Notes: generated by a model not told the origin, from the sequence alone. A stretch of 64,000 bases of DNA from Ctenosaura bakeri (GCA_948474755.1 CAOLHI010000247.1:434001-498000); one strand, 5' to 3'. Shown: positions 1 through 10,080, numbered from the stretch's first letter. Translations and numbers: made by a program.

Positions 1-1779
1 AGCTCTTCTTGCTCCTCCTTCCTCACATGTTTATTTTTAGAAAAATACTCTATACCTCATTGTACTGTTTGTAGTTCCTTGTTCCAGTAAAATCTTTTTT
101 AAAAACCAAAATACACACACACACACTTCAAGTGCCATCAATGACTGGTAGGCATTGGGGGCGTTCCATTCTATTCAAAAGAAATATGAACAAAATATTG
201 CTGTTAAAAGAGAGTTTGAGACTAGAAGTACCACAAAGTAACTATTAAGTCTGTTTTATTAAGATCAAATGGACATACTGGAAGGAAATTTTGTAAGATC
301 ACAGGAATATACAGTGTAATGAAGCAATGCACAAGGGGGCACTTTGTCTATATGTCCATTCTTGAACACAAAATTAGGCAAGTTTCTGCTTCAGCACTCA
401 TGAGGCATTCTGGTATTTAGTGAAAGGCTGCCTTGCTATTCTTCATGCCTACAACGGTATCTGATAGGAGGAGGAAAAGGAAACTACACAGGCAAAAAGG
501 CAACTTATAAAGTCGAGGAATGTATGATTTTCAGTGGAGAAAAAGCACTAAAGGCCCCTTCCAAAATGTGCAACAGATGAAAATAAAATCTTCAAATTCA
601 AGCATGACTTTAAGAATATTTATTTTGAGGCATGCAGTAGAAAACCTAGGTATACCAAACGTCTAGTTCTCTACCACACTGAGCTGAAAAAGGAATGTAC
701 TCTCAGTATTGGCTGGACAAGCATATAGCCACTTTTACAGAATATTTAGCATGTGTTTTAACCTGTGTGTCATCCCAAAACAGGTTATTTGTGTCTCTTG
801 TTCCAAAGTCCAAAATTCTTCATACCTAGAGATCTTCAGTAAGTTCCCATAAGGAGTTACCACCAAAACCAGCATGGGTGCATAAGCCAGGAATGAAAAA
901 GCTACACTAATGGATAGAAATGCAGAAATGTTGCATTTATATGTGCACCCAGGGACTACGCAAAACAGCTTGCTGTGACATTTGCATGTGTGAAAATGTA
1001 CATCCTAAGTTCAAAAAACAAAACAACCAGAATGCAAGTAGTTCAAGGGAAAACGAATATCAGCAGATGTATCCTTAACCGTGCCTCACAATCAGGCACT
1101 GTTAAATTATGAAGTTTCATCACATCCCCCATTAAAATCAAACAACTAGTAAGCAACAGTTGTTCCTGAATCATCACTGCAGCAGGCAGAGGACATGGAA
1201 TGTAAGAAGCCTACACAGTCTCTATAAATACTAAGCCAGCACTGAGATTTCCACAACACCAACCCTGATGCTTGGAATTTAAACATTCAGCTGAAAAAGG
1301 AATGAACAATCTATGGCTCACTGAATAAAGACCAGATCAGCTTGTACCCCACCTGTACCTACCCACATTTGCAGCTTCTAGCACCACCAGCAGTGTCAGA
1401 AAAAACTGGGAATGTCAATTCCAAAGAACATGTGGTCCAGTTCTCCTCATGGGCCCTTAATCTGAGATACAAATTCAAGCAGCAGACACAAGAGGCCTAG
1501 GCAGAGATAACATCAGTGCTGTTCTGTGAATGAACAGCTGAAAGCCGACTGAAAAAGTTGCTCTGCTGTCAATATTTCCAGGTTAGGCACTAACAGCTTC
1601 AGGCACATTAAGAAGCCTTCAGCAATCTATATTCAATCTAACTGAACATGCAGTTTTCTCTGAATCTGATCCAGGCCAAGAGTTCTCACTATAGGAAAGC
1701 TAAGGCCTTCTCCAGTACTCAACAAACACAACTGTGTGGACCCTCCTGAACATCTTGCTAGCAAGAGAGTTCACTGTAT
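1..1779 (-). other. probable 3' UTR of the TRIM56-like gene
   Basis: No transposon signature and no convincing coding frame is visible from here to the TRIM stop codon. The stretch is AT-rich single-copy-looking DNA. On the minus strand there are AATAAA hexamers (seen as TTTATT) near 255-260, 619-624 and 30-35. The one near 255 would give a 3' UTR of about 1.5 kb, usual for a vertebrate TRIM gene. This is inference: only position and hexamers support it. Confidence 0.5.
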
Positions 1780-3849
1780 TCAGGCACTTGATTCACCCTC
1801 GTGACAAACAATGACATATAGGTAGTAGACATCGGTGATTCCATCTTCTCTCACTAAAATGAGGTTGTCATTATTGACAGCTAAGACTCTAGGTCTTTGC
1901 ACCATGCTCTGGTCATCTACCACTACTTTACCAATCTCATCATCTGAAGAAAACTGTATTACCTTGAACTGATCAACCACAAAAATGTTTCGGTCTTCAT
2001 CAACACAGACACTGAATGGCTTTGTTAGCAGTGAAGTTGAGGGTTTCAGCACATTTAGAAGCAGCCCAGATTTCTGCATGACCACAATCTGTTTTTTGAT
2101 GAAATCTGAGACAACAAATTCCTCCCAGCTAGTTACAGCAATGAACAAAAACTTCCCCCCATGATAATTGTTTGGCTGAACTCTGCCAACACACCACCCA
2201 GATGGGCTGTACAAAGAGATGGAACAGAGAGTTCCCTCACTAACAGCCACATAAGAGTCCTGGTAGGAGGCCAAGGCATAGGAGGATTCTGAGCCTCTCA
2301 TCTGCAATTTACGTAGAAAAAGGCCATCAAGGGTAAGGAAAAAAAGATGAGTCTCTGAGGAACAGGCCAGGCTCTCACCACACACAGAGATACCACAGAA
2401 GGCAGTGTTAGAAGAGGGCAAAGAAATCACTCCCTGGAACTGACCATAAGAGCTATACTGCTTTATCTCATCATTTGCCTGATCCAAAAGGAGAACTTGG
2501 CCAGTGTGAGGCACAACAGCAATCCCTGTAATATTAGGCTTTTCTTTGGTGTAGGATGAATCCCCTTCAAAACTATAATTATACTCTGCCCTTACTCTGC
2601 CATCAGTGTAAGAGGACGAGCTGTTTGTGGAGGAATCAGACACACTTGTGGAGTTTTCGTCAGAATCTGAAAGAGATGCTGTAATCTCTCCACCCTCCTC
2701 ACCAAGAGAAGTGAATGACTCATTGCCTGGCTCCAAATGTTGTCCATCTCTCCCAGATTGCTCTCCAGGAAACACAAAACTAAAAAGTGGGGCTTTGGAA
2801 AGTTTCTGGGGCTCATCCCAAGCAATAACCAGTTCTGGGGTCTGGCTTTCAAGTCGCTGTGGCCTGTAGGCCTGAAGCTCCTCAACCCTATTCCTGATCA
2901 TCCCTTCCAAATAGAGGATCTCGCAGTCCTTCCCAACACTCAGAATCCGCTGAGAAAACTCCTGAGTGTTCACTGCTTTGTCCTTCTGCAGCTGCAGCTC
3001 TTTCTGGGAAAGACAAAACCTGTCCATCTGTTCAGTCAAGAAACTATTCAGCTTTGACAAAGCAGACTCCTTCTGGGCAAAGATGTAAGAAGTGATATCT
3101 TCCACATACTTGCAAATTTTCTCTTTCACACATTCCTCTTCTGCTTTCAGTTTCTTCATTGCCTCCTCCACAGCCTCTTCTTGCTCAGACATTAGAGTAA
3201 TGGTTCCCTGTAGGCTCCTGATCAGCCGCTCCACCGAGGGCCGTTCTCGCTGCACTGCACTGGCCATGGAGACCACTTTGTGCTGGAAATGGTCCAGCAT
3301 GCGACAATCTCTGCAGATGGGAACACTGCAGGTGTCACAGAAGAAGCGGAGTGCTTCTTGTGGGTGGCTCTGGCAGTACAACTCTTGTAAGAATCTCACC
3401 TCGGTATCATAATGCCCAGCAAGGAATTCTTCCAGGTTCACCACCTTATGGTGTAGGGTAAGGCGCGAGCAGCAGTGGCCCTCAGAACATGTTTGGCACA
3501 AGAAATCCTTGCAGTCTAGGCAATGGGAGGTGGCAGCCACTGCTTTCTGAATATTAGAGCAAACTGTGCACTTGAGGTCCTTGCTGCACTTCATCTGAAA
3601 CAGCTCCAAGAGACCATTGATGAAGAAGTTGGTCTTCAGGCTTGCAGCACCTTCTGGGACATCCGTCTGCAGGCGGCACTCAGGACACTGCACAGTCCCA
3701 TTCTCCACCAGAAAATCAAGACACCCACGGCAATAGCTGTGCAGGCATGGCAGGATCTTGGGCACCACATACAGGTCATAGCAGATTTTGCAGGTCAAAA
3801 AATCTTCCCGAATCAAATCTTGCAGCGATGTGGAGCTCTGAGTTGCCAT
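1780..3849 (-). CDS. TRIM56: TRIM56-like RING E3 ubiquitin ligase (RING, two B-boxes, coiled coil, NHL-like)
   Basis: A 689-residue protein in one uninterrupted exon. The RING finger is C3HC4: C20, C23, C35, H37, C40, C43, C55, C58. It is followed by the segment SLKTNFFINGLLEL (about 70-83), which closely resembles the same position of human TRIM56. A B-box1-like cluster spans 94-133. B-box2 spans 159-190 (C159, H162, C171, C174, C179, C182, H187, H190). A coiled coil runs from about 195 to 330, a Ser/Asp/Glu-rich linker from about 375 to 440, and an NHL-like beta-propeller region from about 445 to the end. Human TRIM56 is 755 residues with the same order; it is a cytoplasmic ubiquitin ligase that strengthens innate immune signalling (STING, TLR3/TRIF). 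The ATG at 3847-3849 has A at -3 and G at +4; an in-frame upstream TTG at 3876 is not a likely start. A splice acceptor 17 nt upstream (AG at 3867-3868) suggests a non-coding 5' exon. A lineage-specific paralogue rather than true TRIM56 is possible, because human TRIM56 is not next to C1orf210/TIE1. Confidence 0.85.
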   Translation of the reverse strand: MATQSSTSLQDLIREDFLTCKICYDLYVVPKILPCLHSYCRGCLDFLVENGTVQCPECRLQTDVPEGAASLKTNFFINGLLELFQMKCSKDLKCTVCSNIQKAVAATSHCLDCKDFLCQTCSEGHCCSRLTLHHKVVNLEEFLAGHYDTEVRFLQELYCQSHPQEALRFFCDTCSVPICRDCRMLDHFQHKVVSMASAVQRERPSVERLIRSLQGTITLMSEQEEAVEEAMKKLKAEEECVKEKICKYVEDITSYIFAQKESALSKLNSFLTEQMDRFCLSQKELQLQKDKAVNTQEFSQRILSVGKDCEILYLEGMIRNRVEELQAYRPQRLESQTPELVIAWDEPQKLSKAPLFSFVFPGEQSGRDGQHLEPGNESFTSLGEEGGEITASLSDSDENSTSVSDSSTNSSSSYTDGRVRAEYNYSFEGDSSYTKEKPNITGIAVVPHTGQVLLLDQANDEIKQYSSYGQFQGVISLPSSNTAFCGISVCGESLACSSETHLFFLTLDGLFLRKLQMRGSESSYALASYQDSYVAVSEGTLCSISLYSPSGWCVGRVQPNNYHGGKFLFIAVTSWEEFVVSDFIKKQIVVMQKSGLLLNVLKPSTSLLTKPFSVCVDEDRNIFVVDQFKVIQFSSDDEIGKVVVDDQSMVQRPRVLAVNNDNLILVREDGITDVYYLYVIVCHEGESSA

Positions 3850-4219
3850 GTTGCTTTCCAGCAGGGCTACGACCAAAGCAAGACAAAGTCAGCATGGCTC
3901 AGCTGGGTCTCACATCAAGTAATCTAAAGAGTCAAAAGTTGAGTCATTAAATCTGGTTAGCTCTGTACCTTACCCACTAAAAAGGAAGCAAAGCTCTGTT
4001 TCACAGATGTAAATAAAGTATAAATAAGGTACAAACAAAGAACCATGATTAGGGAACATGGAGCTGCAAGAAATTTATGCAAAGTTAGTTTTTAAAACTA
4101 CCACTCCCCAAATCCACAGCAAACATGGCTGGATACTGTAGGAGCTAAAAAAAAAAGGAACATTTCCCAAGTTCTGAAAGTGATCAGAAATTACAACACG
4201 AGGATGCAATCCTATACAT

Positions 4220-5404
4220 CAGCAGTTCTCAACCTGTGGGTTGCGACCCTTTTGGGGGGGGGGAGGTCGAACGACCCTTTCACAGGGGTCGCCTAAGCCA
4301 TTGGAAAATATGTATTTCCGATGGTCTTAGGCTCCATTCCCTCCTCGGTGGTGGTGCGTAAGTGTGAGCCACGCGCTTACGTCCTCCTGCCCCCTTTGGC
4401 GGGAGCGCGTGCAGCTTGCGCACCACCACTCCTGGGCCTTTTCCACACGTTACCTTATCACAGAGGTGGGGGGTGCCATTCGCACAAGCAGGTTCTTGCG
4501 TGAGGTGCTCTCTTCGCTGCTCCTTCATCCCGCAGCTGGCTTCCTGGTTGCGCGACCACCCCGCCCCTTCCTTCCGCAGTGCAGTCTGGGAGCTGTAGGC
4601 TGCACTGGGGGAGGAAGGAGCAGGGCGGTCGCATGACCAGGAAGCCAGCTGCGGGATGAAGGAGCAGCAAAGAGAGCGCCTCGCGAAGAACCTGCTTGCA
4701 CGAACAGCAACCCCCACCTCCGCGATAAGGTAATGTGCAGAAAAGGCCCAGGAGTGGTGGTGCGCAAGCCACACGCTCGTGTCCTCCTGCTCCCTTTGGC
4801 GGGAGCGCATGCAGCCACGGCGTTGCCACAGCAGGAGTGGTGGTGCGCAAGCGCGAGCCACACACTTGTGTCCTCCTGCCCCCTATTCAGAAGGGACTGG
4901 AATCGCTCCCCTTCTCCGCTACCGGGAGAACCTCCCATCTGACAGGCCAGCTTGGGGGGGGGGCGGCGGCAGCACGGGGGGCAGGCCCCCTCCTCGCCAC
5001 AGCCGCTGCCCCACTCGCCATGGAGGGGGGAACTGCGGAAGGGCCGGGGGGGCGCAAGGCAGCGCTTTTCCGGGGGGGGCGAGCTGCACCCGGCGCAAAA
5101 GACAAAGGTGCTGGGATTCCTCCCCCCGGCCAGGGTCGACACTCTGGAAACTTTTCCCACACTGCCCCCCCAGCGGAAACGAGAGCGAAGCAGAAGCAGA
5201 GCCCGGGGGGGGGGTCTTGGAGTTTTTCCCCGGGGGAGATGCACAGCTCCTCTTTCCCTCCCTGCCCGCCCCCCCATTCCTGGCCAGCGAGGCGGCCTTT
5301 GCCGGGGGGGGGAGGCATTGTAAATAATAAATAAATAATGTTATGGTTGGGGTTCACCACAACATGAGGAACTGTATTAAAGGGTCGCGGCATTAGGAAA
5401 GTTG
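4220..5404 (+). mobile_element. SPIN-like non-autonomous hAT transposon with GC-rich cargo
   Basis: The left end reads CAGCAGTTCTCAACCTG, then a GGGTTGCGACCC and ggtcgaacgaccc block, as in the SPIN (Space Invader) hAT family. The right end has the SPIN-type sequence ggtcaccacaacatgagg and ggtcgcggcattagg. The flanks are an exact 8-bp target duplication, CTATACAT (4212-4219 and 5405-5412). The right terminus ends GGAAAGTTG and lacks about 10 bp of the expected inverted repeat, yet the duplication abuts it, so the loss is confined to the terminus. About 950 bp between the ends is CpG- and G-run-rich and unlike SPIN. Open frames inside it are by-products of GC richness. Confidence 0.85.
4349..4885. 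repeat. mosaic of direct and inverted repeats inside the SPIN-like element
   Basis: Three direct copies of a unit beginning gtggtggtgcg and containing tcctcctgc and ccctttggcgggagcgc lie near 4349-4415, 4756-4815 and 4838-4885 (the third is truncated). Around and between them an imperfect inverted repeat pairs about 4420-4560 with about 4630-4765: cagctggcttcctgg on the left against ccaggaagccagctg on the right. This composite structure is unrelated to the host element ends. Confidence 0.75.
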
Positions 5405-5412
5405 CTATACAT

Positions 5413-6852
5413 ACTTACCCAAGAGTAAGTCCCATGGGGCTTACTTCTCAGTAGACATGTATAGGATTCCAGTCTTAGTGCTGTAGCAAAACAGGAACTG
5501 CAGAAACAGATTCGTACCTGTTACAGAGGCAAGCAAAGATGGGCTTCTCATATATTACATATTTCCTACATCACTTGCAGGAAGTGAATACTGGAAAGTG
5601 GAGATACCAAAGCTCTGCCCCATATGCTAGATTACAGAAATAACAGTCCTATTGATTCTGATCCATTACTTATCAAAGGACTGCAATCTTAATTTTCATT
5701 TTATGGTTAGTTATAATTTACAGGTGGTGACAGAAATGTCTTCTGAGTACAGTATATACTAATGAAAACTCAATCTCATCTGTGCCACAGAAGGATGCAG
5801 ATTTCCATCCTTGTCATTCCTTCTGTTCCTTCTCATGATAAAGCTCCACTGCCTTTAACAGCTGTATAACAAGAAAACATGCAACAAATGTAGTCTTAAC
5901 TAACAAAGAGATTAAATTACAGGGAAACTTAATATACTTTATGTATAGAATTCTGCTTCACACACAGAAACTAAAGTAGGGATAGGACACCTACCTAGGA
6001 TTACAACTACCACAATCTCTTACCATTGGTTATGTTTCATGGGGCTGATGGGAATTGTGAACCAAAACATCTTGCAAAACAAAGGTTCCTTACTCCACCA
6101 GTAAAGGCAGAAGGCTTCTAAGACAAAAATGGTACTCAAAGTGGCCTGCCTATCCAACAGGAAAGAATGGAATGTCAGAGGACAATGGAATTTGAAGTCC
6201 AAAATTCTCTTCCCCACTTTAGTTCTGCCACCAATAGCCAGATGTGAGTCTATGAGACAATGCTCTTTAGATACACTGATAGATGAAGATAATAAAGAAA
6301 GACATTTTGTGTACATGAAAAATGCCTTTACTCCAAGTAATTATAGGATTCCAGAGGGAGAATGCCGTTGGGGTCAACCTAAAGGCCATTCTTTCCACCC
6401 CTGTGGCACCATAACATTTCAATCTGAGATACCTGCATTTGCTGCTTGTTGGGAAGCCATGAGTATTGTCGTCAAACAAGATGATCTACATACTGGGTTC
6501 TCCACATGCACAATAATAACTACGCATAACTATGATTCTATATTAACAACCATAATTCTATCCTATGGAATCTTGGATCTTTAAAACTCTCAGCCAGAGA
6601 GTTCTCCTAGCACCACACCAAACTATAAACATCAGGATTCCATTATGATGCAAACATGGCAGTTAAAGTGTAAAAAGGCTTCGAGTTTTCATGCAGTGCT
6701 TTGACTGAGACACAGCTGTGGTCAAAAGAACTGACAGTTCCTCTAAACCACGGTCCCAACCCAGCTCAGCCTCCCTCTCTTTTGCACAGACATTTTCATT
6801 AAAATAAAGCTGGAGCACTTTGGCTTTTTGGACCCTATGGTTTACCTTCTGA
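5413..6852. other. intergenic/intronic DNA, no feature recognised
   Basis: AT-rich sequence with no transposon ends, splice-bounded frame or RNA gene that I can recognise. If the TRIM first exon lies near 8.2 kb, this is intron 1 of that gene. Confidence 0.4.
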
Positions 6853-7077
6853 GGAGCCCTGGTGGCGCAGTGGTTAAATGCCAGTACTGCAACCACAAGG
6901 TTGTGAATTCGATCCTGCCGGGCTCCAAGGTTGACTCAGCCTTCCATCCTTCCGCAGGTCGGTAAAATGAGTACCCAGCTTGTTGGGGGCAATTAGCTAA
7001 AATACATTGTAAACCGCTTAGATAACACTCAGTTGATAAGCGGTATAGAAATAAATGCTATTGCTATATTGCTATTA
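6853..7077 (+). mobile_element. Sauria-type SINE
   Basis: The head reads ggagccctggtggcgcagtgg (A-box region of a tRNA), followed by a B-box-like gttgtgaattcgatcc. The body is ccttccatccttccgcagg and aaaatgagtacccagctt. The 3' end is taaaccgctta and agcggtatagaaata, the BovB-related tail of Sauria SINEs. It ends in a short (tgctat) run. Full length or nearly so. Confidence 0.85.
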
Positions 7078-7163
7078 CCAGATCTCAAAGCCAGGCTCTG
7101 AGTACCCAGTTTTCAAGAGTCCTTTCCAGACTGCAAATTCTCGTTTTAAAGAAGCTCCCTGCC

Positions 7164-7356
7164 AAGCCAGCATGGGGTAGTGGTCTGAAGGTTGAACTAC
7201 GACCCTGGAAATCAGAATCCAATTTCCTGCTCGGTCATGGAAACCCACTGGGTGACCTTGGGTGCATCACACACTCTCAGCCCCAGAAAACCCCATGATA
7301 GGCTTGCTTTAGGGTCACCACAAATCAGAAACAACTCCAAGGCGCACAACAACAGC
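7164..7356 (+). mobile_element. tRNA-derived SINE with ACAACA tail
   Basis: The head is agccagcatggggtagtgg, followed by a B-box region (tggaaatcagaatcc), the core cccactgggtgaccttggg, cactctcagcc and ccatgatagg, and the tail aactccaaggcgcacaacaaca. This is the most frequent SINE in the window. The tRNA-like 5' part and the ACAACA tail define the family; I cannot assign a published name with certainty. Confidence 0.75.
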
Positions 7357-7897
7357 TCCAAGTAAGAGGATTTGCTGTTTGCAAATCTCCACCTCACTTA
7401 GTAGAGAAGCAGGTTGCTACAATTCCCAAGGTTTCACTGGCTGTTGCTGCACTTGTAAAGATCCTCCAAGCAGTGTGTGCAGTTACTTAGATAGCTTTCC
7501 CCTCTTTCCACGCCCCCCCGCCCCCGTCATTAGGGTGCCAGGGCTCTGCCCACCCTCCACTCCACTCTGCAACTCTGGAGAGAAGAAAACTGGCTTGATT
7601 AAACGCTCCTTATCCCATCCCCTTGTGTAAGTGACATTCCACCTGGGAGCAGCCCCCGGAGACGATTTCTGTCTTCATTTCCAAAGAGGAAAATGTGATC
7701 TGCGTGTGAAGCAAAACCGCAACAAACAAGTGTGTACGCGCGCATGTGTTTGAACGACTAGCTGGGAGCTATTCTCGTCGGTACTTGACGTGAATGACAC
7801 CACCAGGGGCCCTCCCTGGGTCTCTGTTTTGGCCTGGAAAACTCGGAACCTGCGGCAATCCTGTACTGGGAATCTTAAAACACAAGAGCAAACTCTG

Positions 7898-8077
7898 GGC
7901 CATTTCCGCACTGGACTGTTATAGCGCGATGATTCCGCTTTCGACCTCCTCTGGAATCCTGGGGTTTGCAGTTTCGGGAGGGGCCGGCCGGCCCCTCCCG
8001 AAACTGCAAACCCCAGGATTCCAGAGGAGGTCGAAAGCGGAATCATCGCGCTATAACAGTCCAGTGCGGAAATGGCC
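7898..8077. mobile_element. perfect 180-bp palindromic MITE (copy A)
   Basis: Two 90-bp arms are exact reverse complements with no spacer; the centre is gccgg/ccggc at 7987/7988. The ends read ggccatttccgcac and gtgcggaaatggcc. Several CpGs are intact, suggesting a young copy. Because it is palindromic, both strands encode the same spurious peptide. Three-base target duplications seen at other copies (ATG, TTG, TTA) suggest a PIF/Harbinger-like mobiliser, but this copy shows none clearly. Confidence 0.85.
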
Positions 8078-8510
8078 TCAGTGATAAGACCTCGCGTCTA
8101 GTTCCGCTCACGAAACTAGAGACAGGCAACGCCCCCTAGAGAAAGCAAGACCTCGGAACACAAGCGCGGAAGAGAAGACGAGGCGCTATTTTCCGAGCCG
8201 GGGGGGGAGACGTCGCCTAAGCCTACCTCAGCCCGGTTTCGCCTCGCCTCGCCTCGCCCCGCCAACAACGCCGTTTTCTGGAAACCGCCTTCACACCACC
8301 CCTCCTCTTCCTCCCGTTTCACATACTGCCAACTGTCTCTTTCGAAACGGCCCCTCTCCCCGGCCCGTGGCGTCATTTCCGGAAACCGCTCTATCGTGTG
8401 GTTGGAGAATGAAACAGGGGTCCCCATTTCCCAGGGGCGGGGCGGTGTCAGGCGGAGTCGCCTGCCTGTGGCGATGCCGCGGCGGTTACCTTCGCTGCAA
8501 AATGAAATTT
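8078..8510 (-). promoter_or_regulatory. CpG-island-like promoter, probable first exon of the TRIM56-like gene
   Basis: A CpG-dense block with an Sp1-type ggggcggggc box near 8434-8443 and a CRE/ETS-like cluster, ggcgtcatttccgg, near 8369-8382. On the minus strand a good splice donor, CTGAG|GTAGGC, sits at 8227/8226. It would fit a non-coding exon of about 200 bp spliced to the acceptor 17 nt before the TRIM ATG. No coding frame with splice support is present. The orientation and the link to TRIM are inference; a plus-strand transcript cannot be excluded. Confidence 0.5.
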
Positions 8511-8520
8511 GTTAGGTATG

Positions 8521-8700
8521 GGCCATTTCCGCACTAGCCTGTTATAGCGCGATGATTCCACTTTCAACCTCCTCTGGAATCCTGGGGTTTGCAGTTTCGG
8601 GAGGGGCCGGCCGGTCCCTCCCGAAACTGCAAACCCCAGGATTCCAGAGGAGGTTGAAAGTGGAATCATCGCGCTATAACAGGCTAGTGCGGAAATGGCC
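8521..8700. mobile_element. near-perfect 180-bp palindromic MITE (copy B)
   Basis: Same family and exactly the same length as the copy at 7898. The arms are reverse complements apart from one mismatch beside the centre (ggggcc against gggacc). The flanks tATG and ATGat suggest a 3-bp target duplication. It differs from the 7898 copy at several sites, and each difference is present in both arms. Confidence 0.85.
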
Positions 8701-8817
8701 ATGATTATGCTGCCTGTTTTGCAGTATGAACATGCCGACAATTTCAGGTATTTAACCGCGTACTTACGCGGAGAAGTCCCAGTGCTTTGGGGTGTAGTTT
8801 GTGTGTGTGTTTCCTCA

Positions 8818-8958
8818 GGCAAGGAATATTCAGAGGTAGTTTTGCCGGTTCCTTCCTCCTAAAGATACCCTACAGCACCTGATATTTGTTGGCGGTCTTC
8901 CATGCAAGTTGTTACCAGCGCAGACTATGCTTACTTTCCAAGATCAGAGCAGGAGTTC
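8818..8958 (-). mobile_element. 5S-rRNA-derived SINE (SINE3 type)
   Basis: On the minus strand the sequence includes a decayed 5S rRNA internal-promoter region (gatcttggaaagtaagca in 5S order) followed by a tail with ctgtagggtatc. On the plus strand this reads accttac-type tail, then ggcggtcttccatgcaag, then ttccaagatcag. It is degenerate compared with the copies near 20.0 and 38.2 kb. Confidence 0.7.
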
Positions 8959-9039
8959 TCACCTTTTTCTTTACAGGGAACCCCCTGTAAATATTATTTG
9001 TTGGCCAGGTCCCCCAAGACTTAACTCAAGATTTAAGTA

Positions 9040-9739
9040 CACTTGGCCGTCCACGTTTGTTAGGGACACAGGACCCTCCAAAAGTGAAAAATTCGCCAAT
9101 AACATTTTTGTGTCTGTGGGAAGGGGGCTGAGGCAGGGGTGGGGAAAGTGGGCCTCCAGGGTCTAAACTAGGTCAGGGAAAGGAGATGGTTGACATTTTT
9201 ATTTTATTTATTGATTGATTGATTGATTTGTATCCTGCCTCTCCATATGGATCGAGGCGTCGAACAACTTATAAATAGCATGTATTTCGAAACATTTCTA
9301 TACATGCCCCAAACAAGCTGGGTACTCATTTTACCGACCTGCGAAAGGATGGAAGGCTGAGTCAACCTTGGAGCCTGGCAGGATCAAACTCACAGCCTTG
9401 TGGCTTGCAGTACTGGCATTTAACCACTGCGCCACATGATGGTCCTGTGCTTCCTCTCTCTTGCCCATCTCCTTCCTTGGGTGTGTGTGGGGCATGGGCA
9501 CGGGGTTTGTGGTGCTGAGAATTTGGGCAGACAGCCATCTTAGCTGGCCAGGCAGAGACTAGTGGAGGAAGAGGAGGACCACAGGTGGGTTTTTGAAGGG
9601 CTGTGCGGCCTGGTTGGAGCCACCAAGAGGGAAGGTTCCCCCCAAAAAGAAGCACCTGAGGTGGGAGGGCAGGGGCTGGAAAACCCCAAATAATTAAATC
9701 TGTGAATGTCAAACTTGCCAATGTGGAGGGCCGACTGTA
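9040..9739 (-). mobile_element. Tigger-like MITE interrupted by a Sauria SINE
   Basis: On the minus strand the element starts CAGTCGGCCCTCCACATTGG (9739 downward), with TA at 9740-9741. It ends near cacttggccgtcc at 9040, preceded by TA. The parts 9040-9192 and 9444-9739 match consecutive segments of the related elements at 13251 and 39544, so one element has been split by the SINE between them. The TA target site and the cagtcggccctcca terminus are typical of pogo/Tigger elements. Confidence 0.75.
9193..9443 (-). mobile_element. Sauria-type SINE inserted in a Tigger-like MITE
   Basis: Reverse-strand copy. The tail (attgattgattgatt run at about 9210-9228, gtatcctgcctctcc) comes first, then the aagctgggtactcattttacc block, then the head ccactgcgccac. 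The simple ATTG run replaces the usual poly-A/TGCTAT tail. Confidence 0.8.
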
Positions 9740-9778
9740 TTTAAATTTAGATTTAAATAGTCAAATATTTATTAAAGG

Positions 9779-9968
9779 CTTCTGGAGACTAGGATTCAAA
9801 TCCCCACTCAGACACTGGGTGACCTTGGGCAAGTCACATTCTCTCAGCCTCCAAAGAAGGCAAAAGCAAACCCTCTCTGAACAAATCTGGCCAAACAAAC
9901 AAACACCTCACCTATGATACATACACCTTAGGGTTGCCATAAATTAGAAGTGACTTGAAGGCAAACAA
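9779..9968 (+). mobile_element. tRNA-derived SINE with ACAACA tail, 5' truncated
   Basis: Begins at the B-box region (aggattcaaatcccc), keeps cactgggtgaccttgggc and ctctcagcctcc, and ends gacttgaaggcaaacaa. A cAAACaaacaaacac expansion occurs mid-element. Confidence 0.7.
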
Positions 9969-10080
9969 GGGAGCAGTTTGGGCACCCAGGCACAAATCCT
10001 GCTACCATGTCTCTGCTGGGTGCTTCTGAGTGAAGTCCCCCCCCCCGGCCACAGTTGTTAGGAGCAGTCAGGCAGTCTTG

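Noticed and set aside
2592..3950. Plus-strand frames over the TRIM gene
   Set aside because: Antisense shadows of a real coding exon; low complexity and no start or splice context.
4280..5393. Several long overlapping frames (up to about 250 codons) in the GC-rich block
   Set aside because: They lie inside a SPIN-like transposon, occur in many frames on both strands, and reflect stop-codon scarcity in G/C runs.
7675..8822. Frames on both strands encoding the same peptide (MIPLSTSSGILGFAV...)
   Set aside because: They are the two strands of perfect palindromic MITEs; identical peptides on opposite strands are a consequence of symmetry, not coding.
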